Part shown: one piece after another, positions 1-8,098 of the stretch
How the letters are laid out: the number at the start of each line of letters is the position of its first letter
Position numbering within the stretch: position 1 is the stretch's first letter
NCBI GenBank assembly: GCA_026169575.1
Contig: JAPFCT010000296.1
Location: forward strand, 1 to 16,189
Direction of reading: 5' to 3'
Source: Faecalimonas sp.
GTDB taxonomy: Bacteria > Bacillota_A > Clostridia > Lachnospirales > Lachnospiraceae
Length of the DNA stretch: 16,189 nt
Translations under genes and position numbers: made by a program
The notes under the pieces: generated by a model
Databases searched by the model: none
What the model saw: the letters and a program-made list of their open reading frames with translations, nothing else
Told to the model about the DNA's origin: nothing

Positions 1-581
1 CCGTAAGACCATGGATATGGGCGGTTGAACCCAATATCGTGTCCCTGGCAGACCGGCGCATGCCGCTCTTTATCCATCTCCAGACAGCCATGTGTCATTT
101 CGTTGAAAAAATTTTCTCCCCGGAAATACAGTCTTCCATTGAAAATCTCATACGGATACTCTGTCTTGTCAATCTCTACGACCATCCGCTGCGGTTCCAG
201 TTCCCGGATCTTTCCTTCCGAATAGCCCGGCCGCGCGTAGTCGATCGTGATCCCTTCGATCGTGATATCTTCACATGCGTGAAGGTAAAATGGGATCACA
301 TCTGTATGAAATAGAAACTGTGTCTCCGCTCCCCGGATCACAAGATGCCGAAATCCCGTCAGATCAAATGCGATCCGCTTGATTGTATCCTCATCGTGAT
401 TGGAGATGTAGAGAAGCTTCTCCACCGCATAGTCCGGGTAAAAATGGTATGTTCCCGGCTCAAATAGGATCTGCATGTCCTCATCGTCTCTGAGTTGATC
501 CAGCATCTTCCTTAATTTCCATGTATTTTCCCGGCAGTCCCCCGGGAAAATACCATAAGCGCTTACCTCTATCTGCTTCAT
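1..581 (-). CDS. GH110-like alpha-1,3-galactosidase (beta-helix), N-terminal part, runs off window
   Basis: The visible part is 193 residues from an ATG at 581, preceded by AAAGGAG about 8 bases upstream. The frame stays open to the window edge, so the C-terminus is missing. Residues 40-125 (EPGTYHFYP, ISNHDEDTIKRIAFDLTG, a PFYL strand, then ITIDYARPGYSEG) match my memory of the N-terminal region of GH110 exo-alpha-1,3-galactosidases, which are right-handed parallel beta-helices acting on blood-group-B-type and linear alpha-1,3-galactosides. There is no signal peptide, so the enzyme is probably cytosolic and works on imported oligosaccharide. It starts 44 bases after the permease gene and is probably the fourth gene of the transporter operon. 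The beta-helix assignment is firmer than the GH110 specificity: catalytic residues lie outside the window, and another beta-helix glycosidase or lyase is possible. Confidence 0.7.
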   Translation of the reverse strand, partial: MKQIEVSAYGIFPGDCRENTWKLRKMLDQLRDDEDMQILFEPGTYHFYPDYAVEKLLYISNHDEDTIKRIAFDLTGFRHLVIRGAETQFLFHTDVIPFYLHACEDITIEGITIDYARPGYSEGKIRELEPQRMVVEIDKTEYPYEIFNGRLYFRGENFFNEMTHGCLEMDKERHAPVCQGHDIGFNRPYPWSY

Positions 582-625
582 AATCCTGCTCCTTTGTGAC
601 AGCTTTTTTCTGTTCTTTTCTTAAT

Positions 626-1519
626 TTATCCCTTCACACTTCCCATGACAAGTCCTTTTGTAAAATACTTCTGTAAAAATGGATAGATCATCATTACCGG
701 AAGCGCTCCGAGGAATAACTGTGCGGCACGTCCGGTTCTCGCATTCATCTGCACAAGAAGCCTCTGGATATCCCCGGATCCCTGCTGCTGCAAGATCTGT
801 TCAAAATTCTGCAGGAGCGACTGTAAGTAAGTCTGGAGCGGATAATTATCCGGATTATTCATATAGATCATTCCGCTGAACCAGTCATTCCAGTGTGTGA
901 CGATACAGAAAAGTCCCACCGTTGCAAGCGCCGGTTTTAATACCGGGAGAAGGATCCTTGTCAGTATCTGAAATGGTGTTGCTCCATCGATCACGGCCGC
1001 TTCTTCGATCTCTTCCGGAATTCCCCTCATGAAATTCATCAGAATCACCATGTTATAGACCGGAAGCGCTCCCGGCAGGATCAGAGACCAAATGGTATCC
1101 TTCAGTCCTAACTTTGTAACTACAAGATACGTCGGGATCATTCCTCCGCTGATCAACATCGTGATCACAAAAAATGTCATATAGATATTTCGTCCCGCAA
1201 CTTTTTTACTGGATTTTGACAGCGGATACGCAGTCAGGACCATCAAGATCAGATTTAATCCAACTCCGAGAACGACTCTCTCCAGCGAGATCAGAAGCGC
1301 TCTCAGAAATTTCCCTCCTTTTAATGCAAACTCATAGGCAGATGTTGTAAAATCTACCGGCACTAACCCGACTTTCCCCGCATTGACTGCTGCGCTTCCA
1401 CTGAAAGACACTGCAAGCAGGTGGATGAACGGAAGCAGGCAGGTCGCAGAGACCAGAACTAAAAAGGTTATATTTACGACATTGAAGATTCTGTTTGCCC
1501 TTGTTTTATACTGTTTCAT
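626..1519 (-). CDS. Carbohydrate ABC transporter permease, LplC/YtcP-like
   Basis: This 297-residue inner-membrane protein of the CUT1 sugar-importer permease family has about six hydrophobic segments, starting with residues 13-38. The cytoplasmic EAA loop that docks the ATPase lies at about 170-195 (EEAAVIDGA followed by a proline-rich helix). The family's usual ending, a GLVMGSVKG-type tail, is present, so the gene looks complete. The start is supported by GGGGGAAAGGA just upstream. It lies 17 bases after the first permease gene and is clearly co-transcribed with it. It should pair with that permease to form the channel for the substrate captured by the lipoprotein encoded at 2513-4156. The family is certain; the transported sugar is not visible from sequence. 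Confidence 0.93.
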   Translation of the reverse strand: MKQYKTRANRIFNVVNITFLVLVSATCLLPFIHLLAVSFSGSAAVNAGKVGLVPVDFTTSAYEFALKGGKFLRALLISLERVVLGVGLNLILMVLTAYPLSKSSKKVAGRNIYMTFFVITMLISGGMIPTYLVVTKLGLKDTIWSLILPGALPVYNMVILMNFMRGIPEEIEEAAVIDGATPFQILTRILLPVLKPALATVGLFCIVTHWNDWFSGMIYMNNPDNYPLQTYLQSLLQNFEQILQQQGSGDIQRLLVQMNARTGRAAQLFLGALPVMMIYPFLQKYFTKGLVMGSVKG

Positions 1520-1536
1520 AAATTCCTTTCCCCCAT

Positions 1537-2427
1537 TTAGAAAATTCGGTATCCTGCCAGTTTATCTGCCAGAATATAAGACAGCCCCACCATAATGCAG
1601 GAGACAACCGACTTAAATAATCCGATCGCGGCTCCGACCGAATACTGTGCCTGCTGGATACCAAGCCGGTATACATATGTATCAATAATATCTCCCGTCT
1701 CGTAGACGATCGGAGAATATAAGTTAAAGATCTGGTCAAATCCGGCATTTAACACACTTCCCAGTGCAAGTACCGTCATCAGGATGATCGTCGGCATCAG
1801 AAGCGGGATCGTAATGTAACGGATCTGCTGCCATCTCGTCGCCCCATCAAGAATCGCCGACTCATAGAGCCCCGGATCAATGCTTGTGAGCGCTGCAAGG
1901 TAGACAACGGTTCCGAATCCGAATCCTTTCCAGATATCACTGACGATCATCGTCCACGGAAATACCTCCGGACTTCCCAGAAAGTTGATCGCCGGAAGCC
2001 CAAGCGATGTCAGAAGCTCATTAAACGCACCATTTTTCGCCAGCAGATCCATCATCACTCCCGCCATGATAACCCATGACAAAAAGTTAGGAATATAGAT
2101 CAGTGTCTGAAAAACTCTCTTCAGTTTGTTTGAGATCAGTTCGTTTAACAGCAGTGCAAAGAATACCGGAACAACGATCCCACCGATCAGTTTAAAAAAT
2201 GCAATATAAAATGTATTCCATATCGTTCTTAAAAACGCAGGCTGGCTAAACAGATATTTGAAATTTTCCAGTCCTACCCACGGAGATGAAAATCCCATCC
2301 CCGGATTATAATCCTGAAATGCAATGATCACACCATACAGCGGGATATAACTGAAGATCAGCACAAGAATAACCCCCGGCAGAAGCATCAGATGGTATTG
2401 CCACTGTTTCTTAAATTTTGCTAACAT
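1537..2427 (-). CDS. Carbohydrate ABC transporter permease, LplB-like
   Basis: This 296-residue membrane protein is of the LplB/YtcP-partner class of CUT1 sugar importers. It has a short cytoplasmic N-terminus, a first membrane segment at about 13-37, and further segments near 68-95, 110-130, 160-182, 210-232 and 260-290. The EAA loop is at about 187-211 (LYESAILDGA, then a helix ending in IPLL). An AAGGAG site lies 8 bases before the ATG. It follows the solute-binding-protein gene after an 85-base gap containing a hairpin, and precedes the second permease by 17 bases. Together they form the membrane-spanning heterodimer. Length is normal and no defect was seen. Confidence 0.93.
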   Translation of the reverse strand: MLAKFKKQWQYHLMLLPGVILVLIFSYIPLYGVIIAFQDYNPGMGFSSPWVGLENFKYLFSQPAFLRTIWNTFYIAFFKLIGGIVVPVFFALLLNELISNKLKRVFQTLIYIPNFLSWVIMAGVMMDLLAKNGAFNELLTSLGLPAINFLGSPEVFPWTMIVSDIWKGFGFGTVVYLAALTSIDPGLYESAILDGATRWQQIRYITIPLLMPTIILMTVLALGSVLNAGFDQIFNLYSPIVYETGDIIDTYVYRLGIQQAQYSVGAAIGLFKSVVSCIMVGLSYILADKLAGYRIF

Positions 2428-2457
2428 ATTTCATTCTCCTTCATCTTTAAAAGGAAA

Positions 2458-2494
2458 ATGTCCTCCCTTGCAGACTGCCGCATTTGGAGGACAT
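2458..2494 (-). terminator. Intercistronic hairpin between binding protein and permeases (partial terminator or mRNA stabiliser)
   Basis: Reading the minus strand, ATGTCCTCC pairs perfectly with GGAGGACAT (9 bp, 19-base loop) and is followed directly by TTTTCCTTTT. It sits after the binding-protein stop codon (2513) and before the permease start (2427). The interrupted U-run suggests partial termination or 3' protection. Either would give the excess of binding protein over permease that is known from other ABC importer operons; that role here is inferred. Confidence 0.6.
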
Positions 2495-2512
2495 CCTCAC
2501 CTATTTACGCTC

Positions 2513-4156
2513 TTATTTACACAGCTCGTTTACTTCTTTTGTCGCAGCTTCTCCGCCGGCTGCCTCCCAGTTTTCTACCAGTGTGTCAAAATATTCGACC
2601 GGTTCTTCCCCTACGATGATCTTTGTAAATCCTTCTGTTAAAATATCATCCAGTGTACTTCCTGAATCTAACAGTGTCTCTACCTGCTGTCCCCAGTAAG
2701 CATCTTTTACAATCTCGTCATTGTCGATCATTTCTTTGGAAATCCGGTATGCAGATTTCGGGCTTCCCTGCTGCATCCAGTCACCTACTGATTCTGGTGT
2801 CTTTTCCTCAAGCCATTCCACACAGTGCTCATATTTGATCGCATCTTTTCCGAGTTCAGAAGAATCTACTTCCTCACCATTCTGATATTTTTCCAGATAG
2901 CTTGTCACATTTTCAAACTGATTGTAGTCGGTCATCGGGTTAATGACACGCAGTGCATATGGAATGTTTGTATAGGCATGATTAAAGACGCTGTCAATAA
3001 ATTCTGTATCTTCTTTTCCCTGCGCATCATCCATCATATATGCGTAGAAGTTGAGCAGTTTGACTGCTGCCTCCGGGTTCTTGCATGTTTTGCTGACAAC
3101 AACATACCCGATATTGGAATACTCTACATTTGCCTTGACGGTTTCCCCGTTTGCAGATGGGATCTTATATGCATCAAAGCACGCTTTTTCACCGAGATTT
3201 GAAATGATATCCGGTCCCGGCTGATATCCGAACCACTGTGCAAACGGACAGATCCCTACTTCTCCGTTAATGATTCCCTGGAACATTTTTTCCATATCTG
3301 TTGTGGCAAACTCCGGATTGATCAGACCTTCTTTATACCACTCGGCATATTTTGCGAGCACTTCTTTCATCTGCGGCTGTACAGATCCATACTCCAGATT
3401 TCCGTCCTTTCCTTCTACCCAGATTCCCGGATGTGCTCCCCATGCAATTGCAAGATTATTCATACATTCCAGATCCTGATCTTCTGTTATCGCATAACCA
3501 CCATGTGTTTCCTGGAACGTCTTCGCAAGTTTTTCAAAATCATCCATTGTCTTGATATCCTGGAGTCCTGCCTCCTCTGCCCAGTCCTGACGAACCCAGA
3601 TCTGTGTCGGCTGATCGATAATTCCGTAAGTCAGCTGCGGAATTCCATATAATTTACCGTCTCTCTTTCCGGTCTCAAATGTATCTGCTTCCATTTCCAT
3701 ATACTTTTTCAGGTTATCTGAAGCATATGTATCAAAGATTTCCCCCATATCCCAGATGAGATCCGCATCGATCAGCTGTTGAAGCTGCTGGCTGGATACG
3801 CTGAATACATCTGGAAGGTTTCCGTCTGCGATCGTCAGATTTAATTTTGTCGTATAATCATTGCTCACCCAGTCATTGACTACTTTGATATTCAATCGCT
3901 CCTCATATGCGCGGTACCATGGGTTATCGCCGTAGTCATCTCCTTCCTGCCACTGAATTCCGGCATTTTCCGGCAATACCGTTGATATCGTCACCGTCTC
4001 ACTGTACTTGTCCAATGGTCCCTCCGGCGCTTCTACATGCTTCTGTTCTGTCTTTTTCTTTTCCCCGCCAGATTCTGAGCCTTTGCTCATACACCCGGTC
4101 ATTCCGAATACAAGTGTACTTGCAAGCAGTACCGATAATACTTTTTTTCTCTTCAT
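2513..4156 (-). CDS. Extracellular sugar-binding lipoprotein of ABC importer, LplA/YtcQ-like
   Basis: This is a 547-residue substrate-binding lipoprotein of the large LplA-like class that delivers oligosaccharides to the CUT1 permeases downstream. A basic start (MKRKK) and hydrophobic stretch lead to a lipobox-like MTGC with the lipidated cysteine at residue 22, followed by a Ser/Gly/Glu/Lys-rich linker. The rest is a two-lobed binding fold with many Trp, Tyr and acidic residues suited to sugar stacking. I chose the ATG at 4156 over the in-frame ATG at 4165: AAAGGG abuts the latter with no spacing but lies 9 bases from the former. It is the first gene of the leftward operon, divergent from the sensor kinase. 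Substrate is unknown; the GH110-like neighbour hints at an alpha-galactoside. Confidence 0.92.
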   Translation of the reverse strand: MKRKKVLSVLLASTLVFGMTGCMSKGSESGGEKKKTEQKHVEAPEGPLDKYSETVTISTVLPENAGIQWQEGDDYGDNPWYRAYEERLNIKVVNDWVSNDYTTKLNLTIADGNLPDVFSVSSQQLQQLIDADLIWDMGEIFDTYASDNLKKYMEMEADTFETGKRDGKLYGIPQLTYGIIDQPTQIWVRQDWAEEAGLQDIKTMDDFEKLAKTFQETHGGYAITEDQDLECMNNLAIAWGAHPGIWVEGKDGNLEYGSVQPQMKEVLAKYAEWYKEGLINPEFATTDMEKMFQGIINGEVGICPFAQWFGYQPGPDIISNLGEKACFDAYKIPSANGETVKANVEYSNIGYVVVSKTCKNPEAAVKLLNFYAYMMDDAQGKEDTEFIDSVFNHAYTNIPYALRVINPMTDYNQFENVTSYLEKYQNGEEVDSSELGKDAIKYEHCVEWLEEKTPESVGDWMQQGSPKSAYRISKEMIDNDEIVKDAYWGQQVETLLDSGSTLDDILTEGFTKIIVGEEPVEYFDTLVENWEAAGGEAATKEVNELCK

Positions 4157-4290
4157 TTTCTCCATCCCTTTCTCTTCACATCAAAGATTTTTATTCTCTG
4201 TGTTTGTTTCTGCCCCTATTTTATTGGATTTTCATCAAAAAACATATAAAATATTTTTACATTTGTGTAGTTTCTTGCACTATTTCTACT

Positions 4291-4319
4291 AAGATAACAA
4301 AATTTTATACAAATGACAA
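4291..4319 (-). promoter_or_regulatory. Candidate promoter of the transporter operon
   Basis: On the minus strand TTGTCA (4314-4319) and TATCTT (4291-4296) are separated by exactly 17 bases. This would give a leader of roughly 120 bases before the binding-protein gene. The surrounding DNA is very AT-rich, so other -10-like hexamers exist. The divergent response regulator is the natural activator, but no clear operator repeat was identified. Confidence 0.4.
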
Positions 4320-4339
4320 AATATTATAACCGACTGACT

Positions 4340-4368
4340 TTGTATTCCATTTTTCTGTATGCTATACT
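4340..4368 (+). promoter_or_regulatory. Promoter of the sensor kinase / response regulator genes
   Basis: TTGTAT (4340-4345) and TATACT (4363-4368) have a 17-base spacer, and the -10 carries an extended TG motif (TGCTATACT). Transcription would start near 4375, downstream of the ATG at 4313. This rules out that long open-frame start and supports the kinase start at 4409. Confidence 0.65.
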
Positions 4369-4408
4369 GAAGCATAAGAAAACAGAAAGGAATTTAAGGA
4401 AAGTAACC

Positions 4409-6259
4409 ATGTCCGGAAACATCAATTTTAAAAATCTTCTTGCATCCCGTTTTTCCCATGGGAAGCATGCACTGTTAAAGAAAGTGATCCTTCTTTTTCT
4501 GGCTGTCCTGCTCCCGCTGATGACAGTCAGTCTGATCTACCTGCATCACAATAATCTGAAACAGCAGAAACAGGCGCTGGATGCGATCCAGTCCAATAAT
4601 GATTCTTATATTGCACGCCTGGATGAAAATCTGCAGCAGATCTACACGGCCAATCTTCACATGACCGAGCAGGATCTGCTTCGTGATCTTGCCGTCGTCT
4701 ATCCTTATCTTTCTACCTATGACAGAAGCATCCGCATCAATCTGCTGCGCGAACAGCTGTCAAGCTTATGCAGCTCCTCCCCGTTTCTGGAGACTGCACA
4801 TGCCTTTCTGTTCCATTATAATGTAATGTATAACTCTGATAATTACCACGGCGGAAGTTACTGTACACTCACGGAGGAAGATACTGACTTTTACCGGAAT
4901 CTGACAGAGACACATGGATTAGTAGAATATTACCGGTCGCCGCTGGATGGCAGGAAAACATTATCTGTATTTATGGCTCCGTTTTCCAGCAGCCCTGCCT
5001 TTGCAGTCAATTTCGTTCTGTCCGAAGAAGCACTGCAGTCCTACCTGGAAGCAAACAGCTCTTACCCGGATGAATTTTATCTGTTCCGTATGGAAAATGG
5101 GTTCTCTCTGTCAAATCTTCCCTCTGAACTTTGCAAGGAGGCTGAAGCCTTTCTGAAACAGAACGCGCATGCATCTGCTCCTTCCTATCAGAAAATCGAA
5201 TTACACGGAAAAGCTTACACGGCCTTCTTAAGCCGGATGGAATCTTCCGGCGGCATCTATGTACGGCTGATTTCAGATACTTCGCTGCTGCCATCGATCC
5301 GCTACAGCTATGGCCTGCTCTTTTTGTTCTTCTTTCTCGTCATCTGTGCCAGCATTCTGTTTTTTATCGGAATCTACCGCATGGTACATAAGCCTCTGAG
5401 CAAGCTGACAGATGCATTTGACGAAGTGGAACATGGAAATTTTCAGGTACAGATCGTGCAGACCGGAAATGATGATTTCGCCTACTTATATCATGCCTTT
5501 AATAATATGGCGCTCAAATTAAGTCACCTGATCGAGCGGGATTACAACCAGAAGCTTCTCCTGCAAAAAGCCGAGATGAAACAGCTTCAGGCGCAGATCA
5601 ACCCACACTTTCTGTATAACAGCTTCTTTATGCTGCAGCGCATGATCCGCTTTGAACCGGAGGAAGCATCCCAGGTCGCAAATGCCCTTGCCTCCTGCTT
5701 CCGCTATATCACAAAAAACAGTATGGATCATGTGACACTTGCCGAAGAATATGCACACATGAAAAATTATGTTTACATCCAGGGGCTCCGCTTTGCCGGG
5801 CGCATTCAGATCGATCTGGAAGAACTGCCTGACCGTTTTGCATCGCTGTCTGTTCCAAAGCTGATCCTGCAGCCAATCCTTGAAAATGCCTTTCAGTATG
5901 GACTGAAAAACAAAATCTGCGACGGACTGATCCGCGTCCGTTTTCTCCCTGGAGAACAGTCTCTGCGTATGGTCATCGAAGACAACGGAGAAGAACTCAC
6001 AGAGGAACTCCTCGCCACACTGCAAAAAAAGCTGCAGGACAGCGCCCATTCTTCTGCCGGAGTAGAAATGTCCGGAATCCTGAATATCCAGAGGCGCCTG
6101 CATATTTTCTCCGGAGACAGAGATTCTCTTGAAATTTCACGTTCTCCACTCGGAGGACTCTGTGCCGCGATCATATTCCAGATGGAAGCAGATGCTTCTT
6201 CTGTCACCTGCCCTGCATCCGGAATCCGCAGACCAGGTGACGGTTTTCCTAAGATCTAG
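4409..6259 (+). CDS. YesM/LytS-type sensor histidine kinase
   Basis: This is a 616-residue membrane sensor kinase. TM1 is at about 25-44, followed by an extracellular region of about 255 residues (45-300, probably Cache-like) that should sense the sugar or its binding protein. TM2 is at about 301-323 and a HAMP linker at 324-378. A His_kinase segment has the phospho-acceptor His400 in QINPHFLYN. The ATPase domain has an N-box (LENA, Asn493), a G1 box (EDNGEE, Asp525) and a late GILNIQRRL box. Kinases of this class normally pair with a YesN/AraC regulator, and one follows 42 bases later. The ATG at 4409 has AAGGA 8 bases upstream and lies after the promoter; the in-frame ATG at 4313 lies before it. 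All catalytic boxes are intact. The ligand is unknown. Confidence 0.93.
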   Translation: MSGNINFKNLLASRFSHGKHALLKKVILLFLAVLLPLMTVSLIYLHHNNLKQQKQALDAIQSNNDSYIARLDENLQQIYTANLHMTEQDLLRDLAVVYPYLSTYDRSIRINLLREQLSSLCSSSPFLETAHAFLFHYNVMYNSDNYHGGSYCTLTEEDTDFYRNLTETHGLVEYYRSPLDGRKTLSVFMAPFSSSPAFAVNFVLSEEALQSYLEANSSYPDEFYLFRMENGFSLSNLPSELCKEAEAFLKQNAHASAPSYQKIELHGKAYTAFLSRMESSGGIYVRLISDTSLLPSIRYSYGLLFLFFFLVICASILFFIGIYRMVHKPLSKLTDAFDEVEHGNFQVQIVQTGNDDFAYLYHAFNNMALKLSHLIERDYNQKLLLQKAEMKQLQAQINPHFLYNSFFMLQRMIRFEPEEASQVANALASCFRYITKNSMDHVTLAEEYAHMKNYVYIQGLRFAGRIQIDLEELPDRFASLSVPKLILQPILENAFQYGLKNKICDGLIRVRFLPGEQSLRMVIEDNGEELTEELLATLQKKLQDSAHSSAGVEMSGILNIQRRLHIFSGDRDSLEISRSPLGGLCAAIIFQMEADASSVTCPASGIRRPGDGFPKI

Positions 6260-6301
6260 CGGAAACGAAGAAAAATTCATATGAAACAAAGGGGGATATT
6301 T

Positions 6302-7951
6302 ATGAACTTATTAATTGTTGATGACGAACGCTATATTGTAAACTATCTGTTCACACTGATAGAAGAACATATCAAAACAGATCTGAATATTCAGAAAGCC
6401 TATTCCGGAGCAGAAGCACTGGAGATCCTCTCTGTCTCTAAAATTGATCTGATGCTGCTTGATATCCATATGCCTGGCTGCAGCGGGCTGGAACTTGCCA
6501 GACAAGTCGGCGAGAGCTGGCCCCGGTGTCATATTATCTTTCTGACTGCCTATGATAACTTTGAATATATTTATCAGGCAAACCGGCTCTCCCATACTTC
6601 CTATCTTCTGAAGACAGAGTCCGATGAGACGATTTTGACTGAAGTGCGCCGCGTCATTGAAAATATCCTGAAAGAATCACAGACAGAACTCCTCCTCGAC
6701 GGCGCCCGGAGCAAAGACCGGCTTCTGACACATCTGATGCAGCAAAATCTCCTCAGAGAAATACTGACCGGACATGATCCCCATCAGATTTTTCAGGAAC
6801 TCGCTCTTGCCGGTTCTGACTTCTGTCTCGATGTTTCCCGGCCGGTCTACCTTGCCTACATGGTCGTACACCTCCGCTCCATCGACGAATATGCAAAAAA
6901 TATGTCCACCTTTGTCCTGGAATATCTGACTCTGGCTGAAGAACTTCTGGATCATTCTTTCAGCAATACAATGCTGAATCTGAATCACGGAAACATGCTT
7001 TGGTTCTTCCAGCCTTCAAAAGATTTCAGTAAGTCGATTCCGAATGAACTCACCTTTTTAAAAAGCTGTCTGGAAGATCTGATGAATTACAGCATGACAA
7101 CCCTGCACCGGAATGTAAACCTGATCCTTTATCCTCAGCCGGTTCCTCTGGATGCTGCCGCCAATACTTACTATCGTCTGCTTCAGCAGCTGGAAATCCA
7201 GAATAACGGAAATACCTGGACGGTCTCTTCCGTTTCTGTCTTTGAACCCCGCGCAGCCTCCGAGACTTCTGTCACATTCAAAAATTCGGACAGAAATACT
7301 GCATCCCAGAAATTACAGGAATTGTCTTTTTACCTGTATCAGAACACCTGGTCTGAATATCTCCTCACACTGCATGCACTGCGGGATCTGTGTAAAAAGC
7401 AAAAAAGTATGCATGCACTGGAGGCGATCGAAATCTATCTCGGGATCTCTACAACATTGATCTCCTACATTACACTCTACCACCTGCAGGAAAAACTTGC
7501 GCCGCGGACCGCCATCTATCCGCTCTATCATCTGAACGACTTCCCAAACTGGGAGGAGGCATTCCACTACCTGGAACATTTTTCCACACAATTATTTGAT
7601 GTCCTCTCACTGAATGCCACTGATAAAAATGAAGCCGTCATTCAAAAAATTAAAACCTATATTAAAGAACACCTGCATGAGACAATTTCCTTATCGACCT
7701 TGTCGTCGATCGTAAATTACAACGAAACTTACATTTCCCGCCTGTTCCGTCAGATTACCGGAATAAAATTATCCGAGTACATCTACCAGGAACGACTGAC
7801 AAAAGCAAAACATCTGCTCGCAACAAGCAATGATCCCATCCAGACCATCGCCTCCGCTGCCGGTTTCGACAGCCAGCAGTACTTTTCCCTCTGCTTTAAA
7901 AAAGCAACTGGAATCTCGCCAAGTGAATATCAGAGAATGTATAAAAATTAA
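6302..7951 (+). CDS. YesN-type response regulator with AraC DNA-binding domain
   Basis: This 549-residue cytosolic transcription factor is the partner of the kinase before it. The receiver domain (about 1-120) has the acidic pair Asp7-Asp8, phospho-acceptor Asp54 in LLDIHMPG, Thr82 and Lys104. Lys104 is followed by Thr rather than the more usual Pro. A middle region of about 300 residues has no recognisable motif, as is common in YesN proteins. The C-terminal 100 residues are a double helix-turn-helix of the AraC family (ISLSTLSSIV...YISRLFRQ and IQTIASAAGF...YFSLCFKK). The start at 6302 is chosen over the in-frame ATG at 6281 because AAAGGGGG lies 6 bases before it. It is expected to activate the divergent transporter operon; the binding site was not identified. 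Confidence 0.93.
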   Translation: MNLLIVDDERYIVNYLFTLIEEHIKTDLNIQKAYSGAEALEILSVSKIDLMLLDIHMPGCSGLELARQVGESWPRCHIIFLTAYDNFEYIYQANRLSHTSYLLKTESDETILTEVRRVIENILKESQTELLLDGARSKDRLLTHLMQQNLLREILTGHDPHQIFQELALAGSDFCLDVSRPVYLAYMVVHLRSIDEYAKNMSTFVLEYLTLAEELLDHSFSNTMLNLNHGNMLWFFQPSKDFSKSIPNELTFLKSCLEDLMNYSMTTLHRNVNLILYPQPVPLDAAANTYYRLLQQLEIQNNGNTWTVSSVSVFEPRAASETSVTFKNSDRNTASQKLQELSFYLYQNTWSEYLLTLHALRDLCKKQKSMHALEAIEIYLGISTTLISYITLYHLQEKLAPRTAIYPLYHLNDFPNWEEAFHYLEHFSTQLFDVLSLNATDKNEAVIQKIKTYIKEHLHETISLSTLSSIVNYNETYISRLFRQITGIKLSEYIYQERLTKAKHLLATSNDPIQTIASAAGFDSQQYFSLCFKKATGISPSEYQRMYKN

Positions 7952-8020
7952 AATTATTTTTCAATATAGAATTCCTCTGTCTGTCTTTGAATAATTGCCT
8001 GAAACGGCATTGACTTGTTA

Positions 8021-8067
8021 TGAATTTCCGAAGCTTTCACAAGAACTGTGAAACCTCCGGAAATTCA
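8021..8067. repeat. Long hairpin between convergent genes
   Basis: TGAATTTCCG pairs perfectly with CGGAAATTCA (10 bp). Inside it TTTCAC pairs with GTGAAA (6 bp) around a 7-base loop, with a 4x4 internal loop between. A second small dyad (CTGATC-ctc-GATCAG, 8071-8085) follows. It sits in the 147-base gap between the regulator and the Rpn gene, which converge. Neither strand has a proper U-run after it, so it may be a weak bidirectional terminator or mRNA 3'-end stabiliser. Confidence 0.45.
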
Positions 8068-8098
8068 GATCTGATCCTCGATCAGAAATAGATACTAC

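Noticed and set aside
3907..4329. 140-codon plus-strand frame over the lipoprotein start and divergent promoters
   Set aside because: It covers the signal-peptide coding region and both promoters in antisense, is low-complexity Ser/Phe/Leu, and has no ribosome binding site.
5519..6103. 194-codon minus-strand frame opposite the histidine kinase
   Set aside because: It is a shadow of the conserved kinase core; no ribosome binding site and no recognisable domain.
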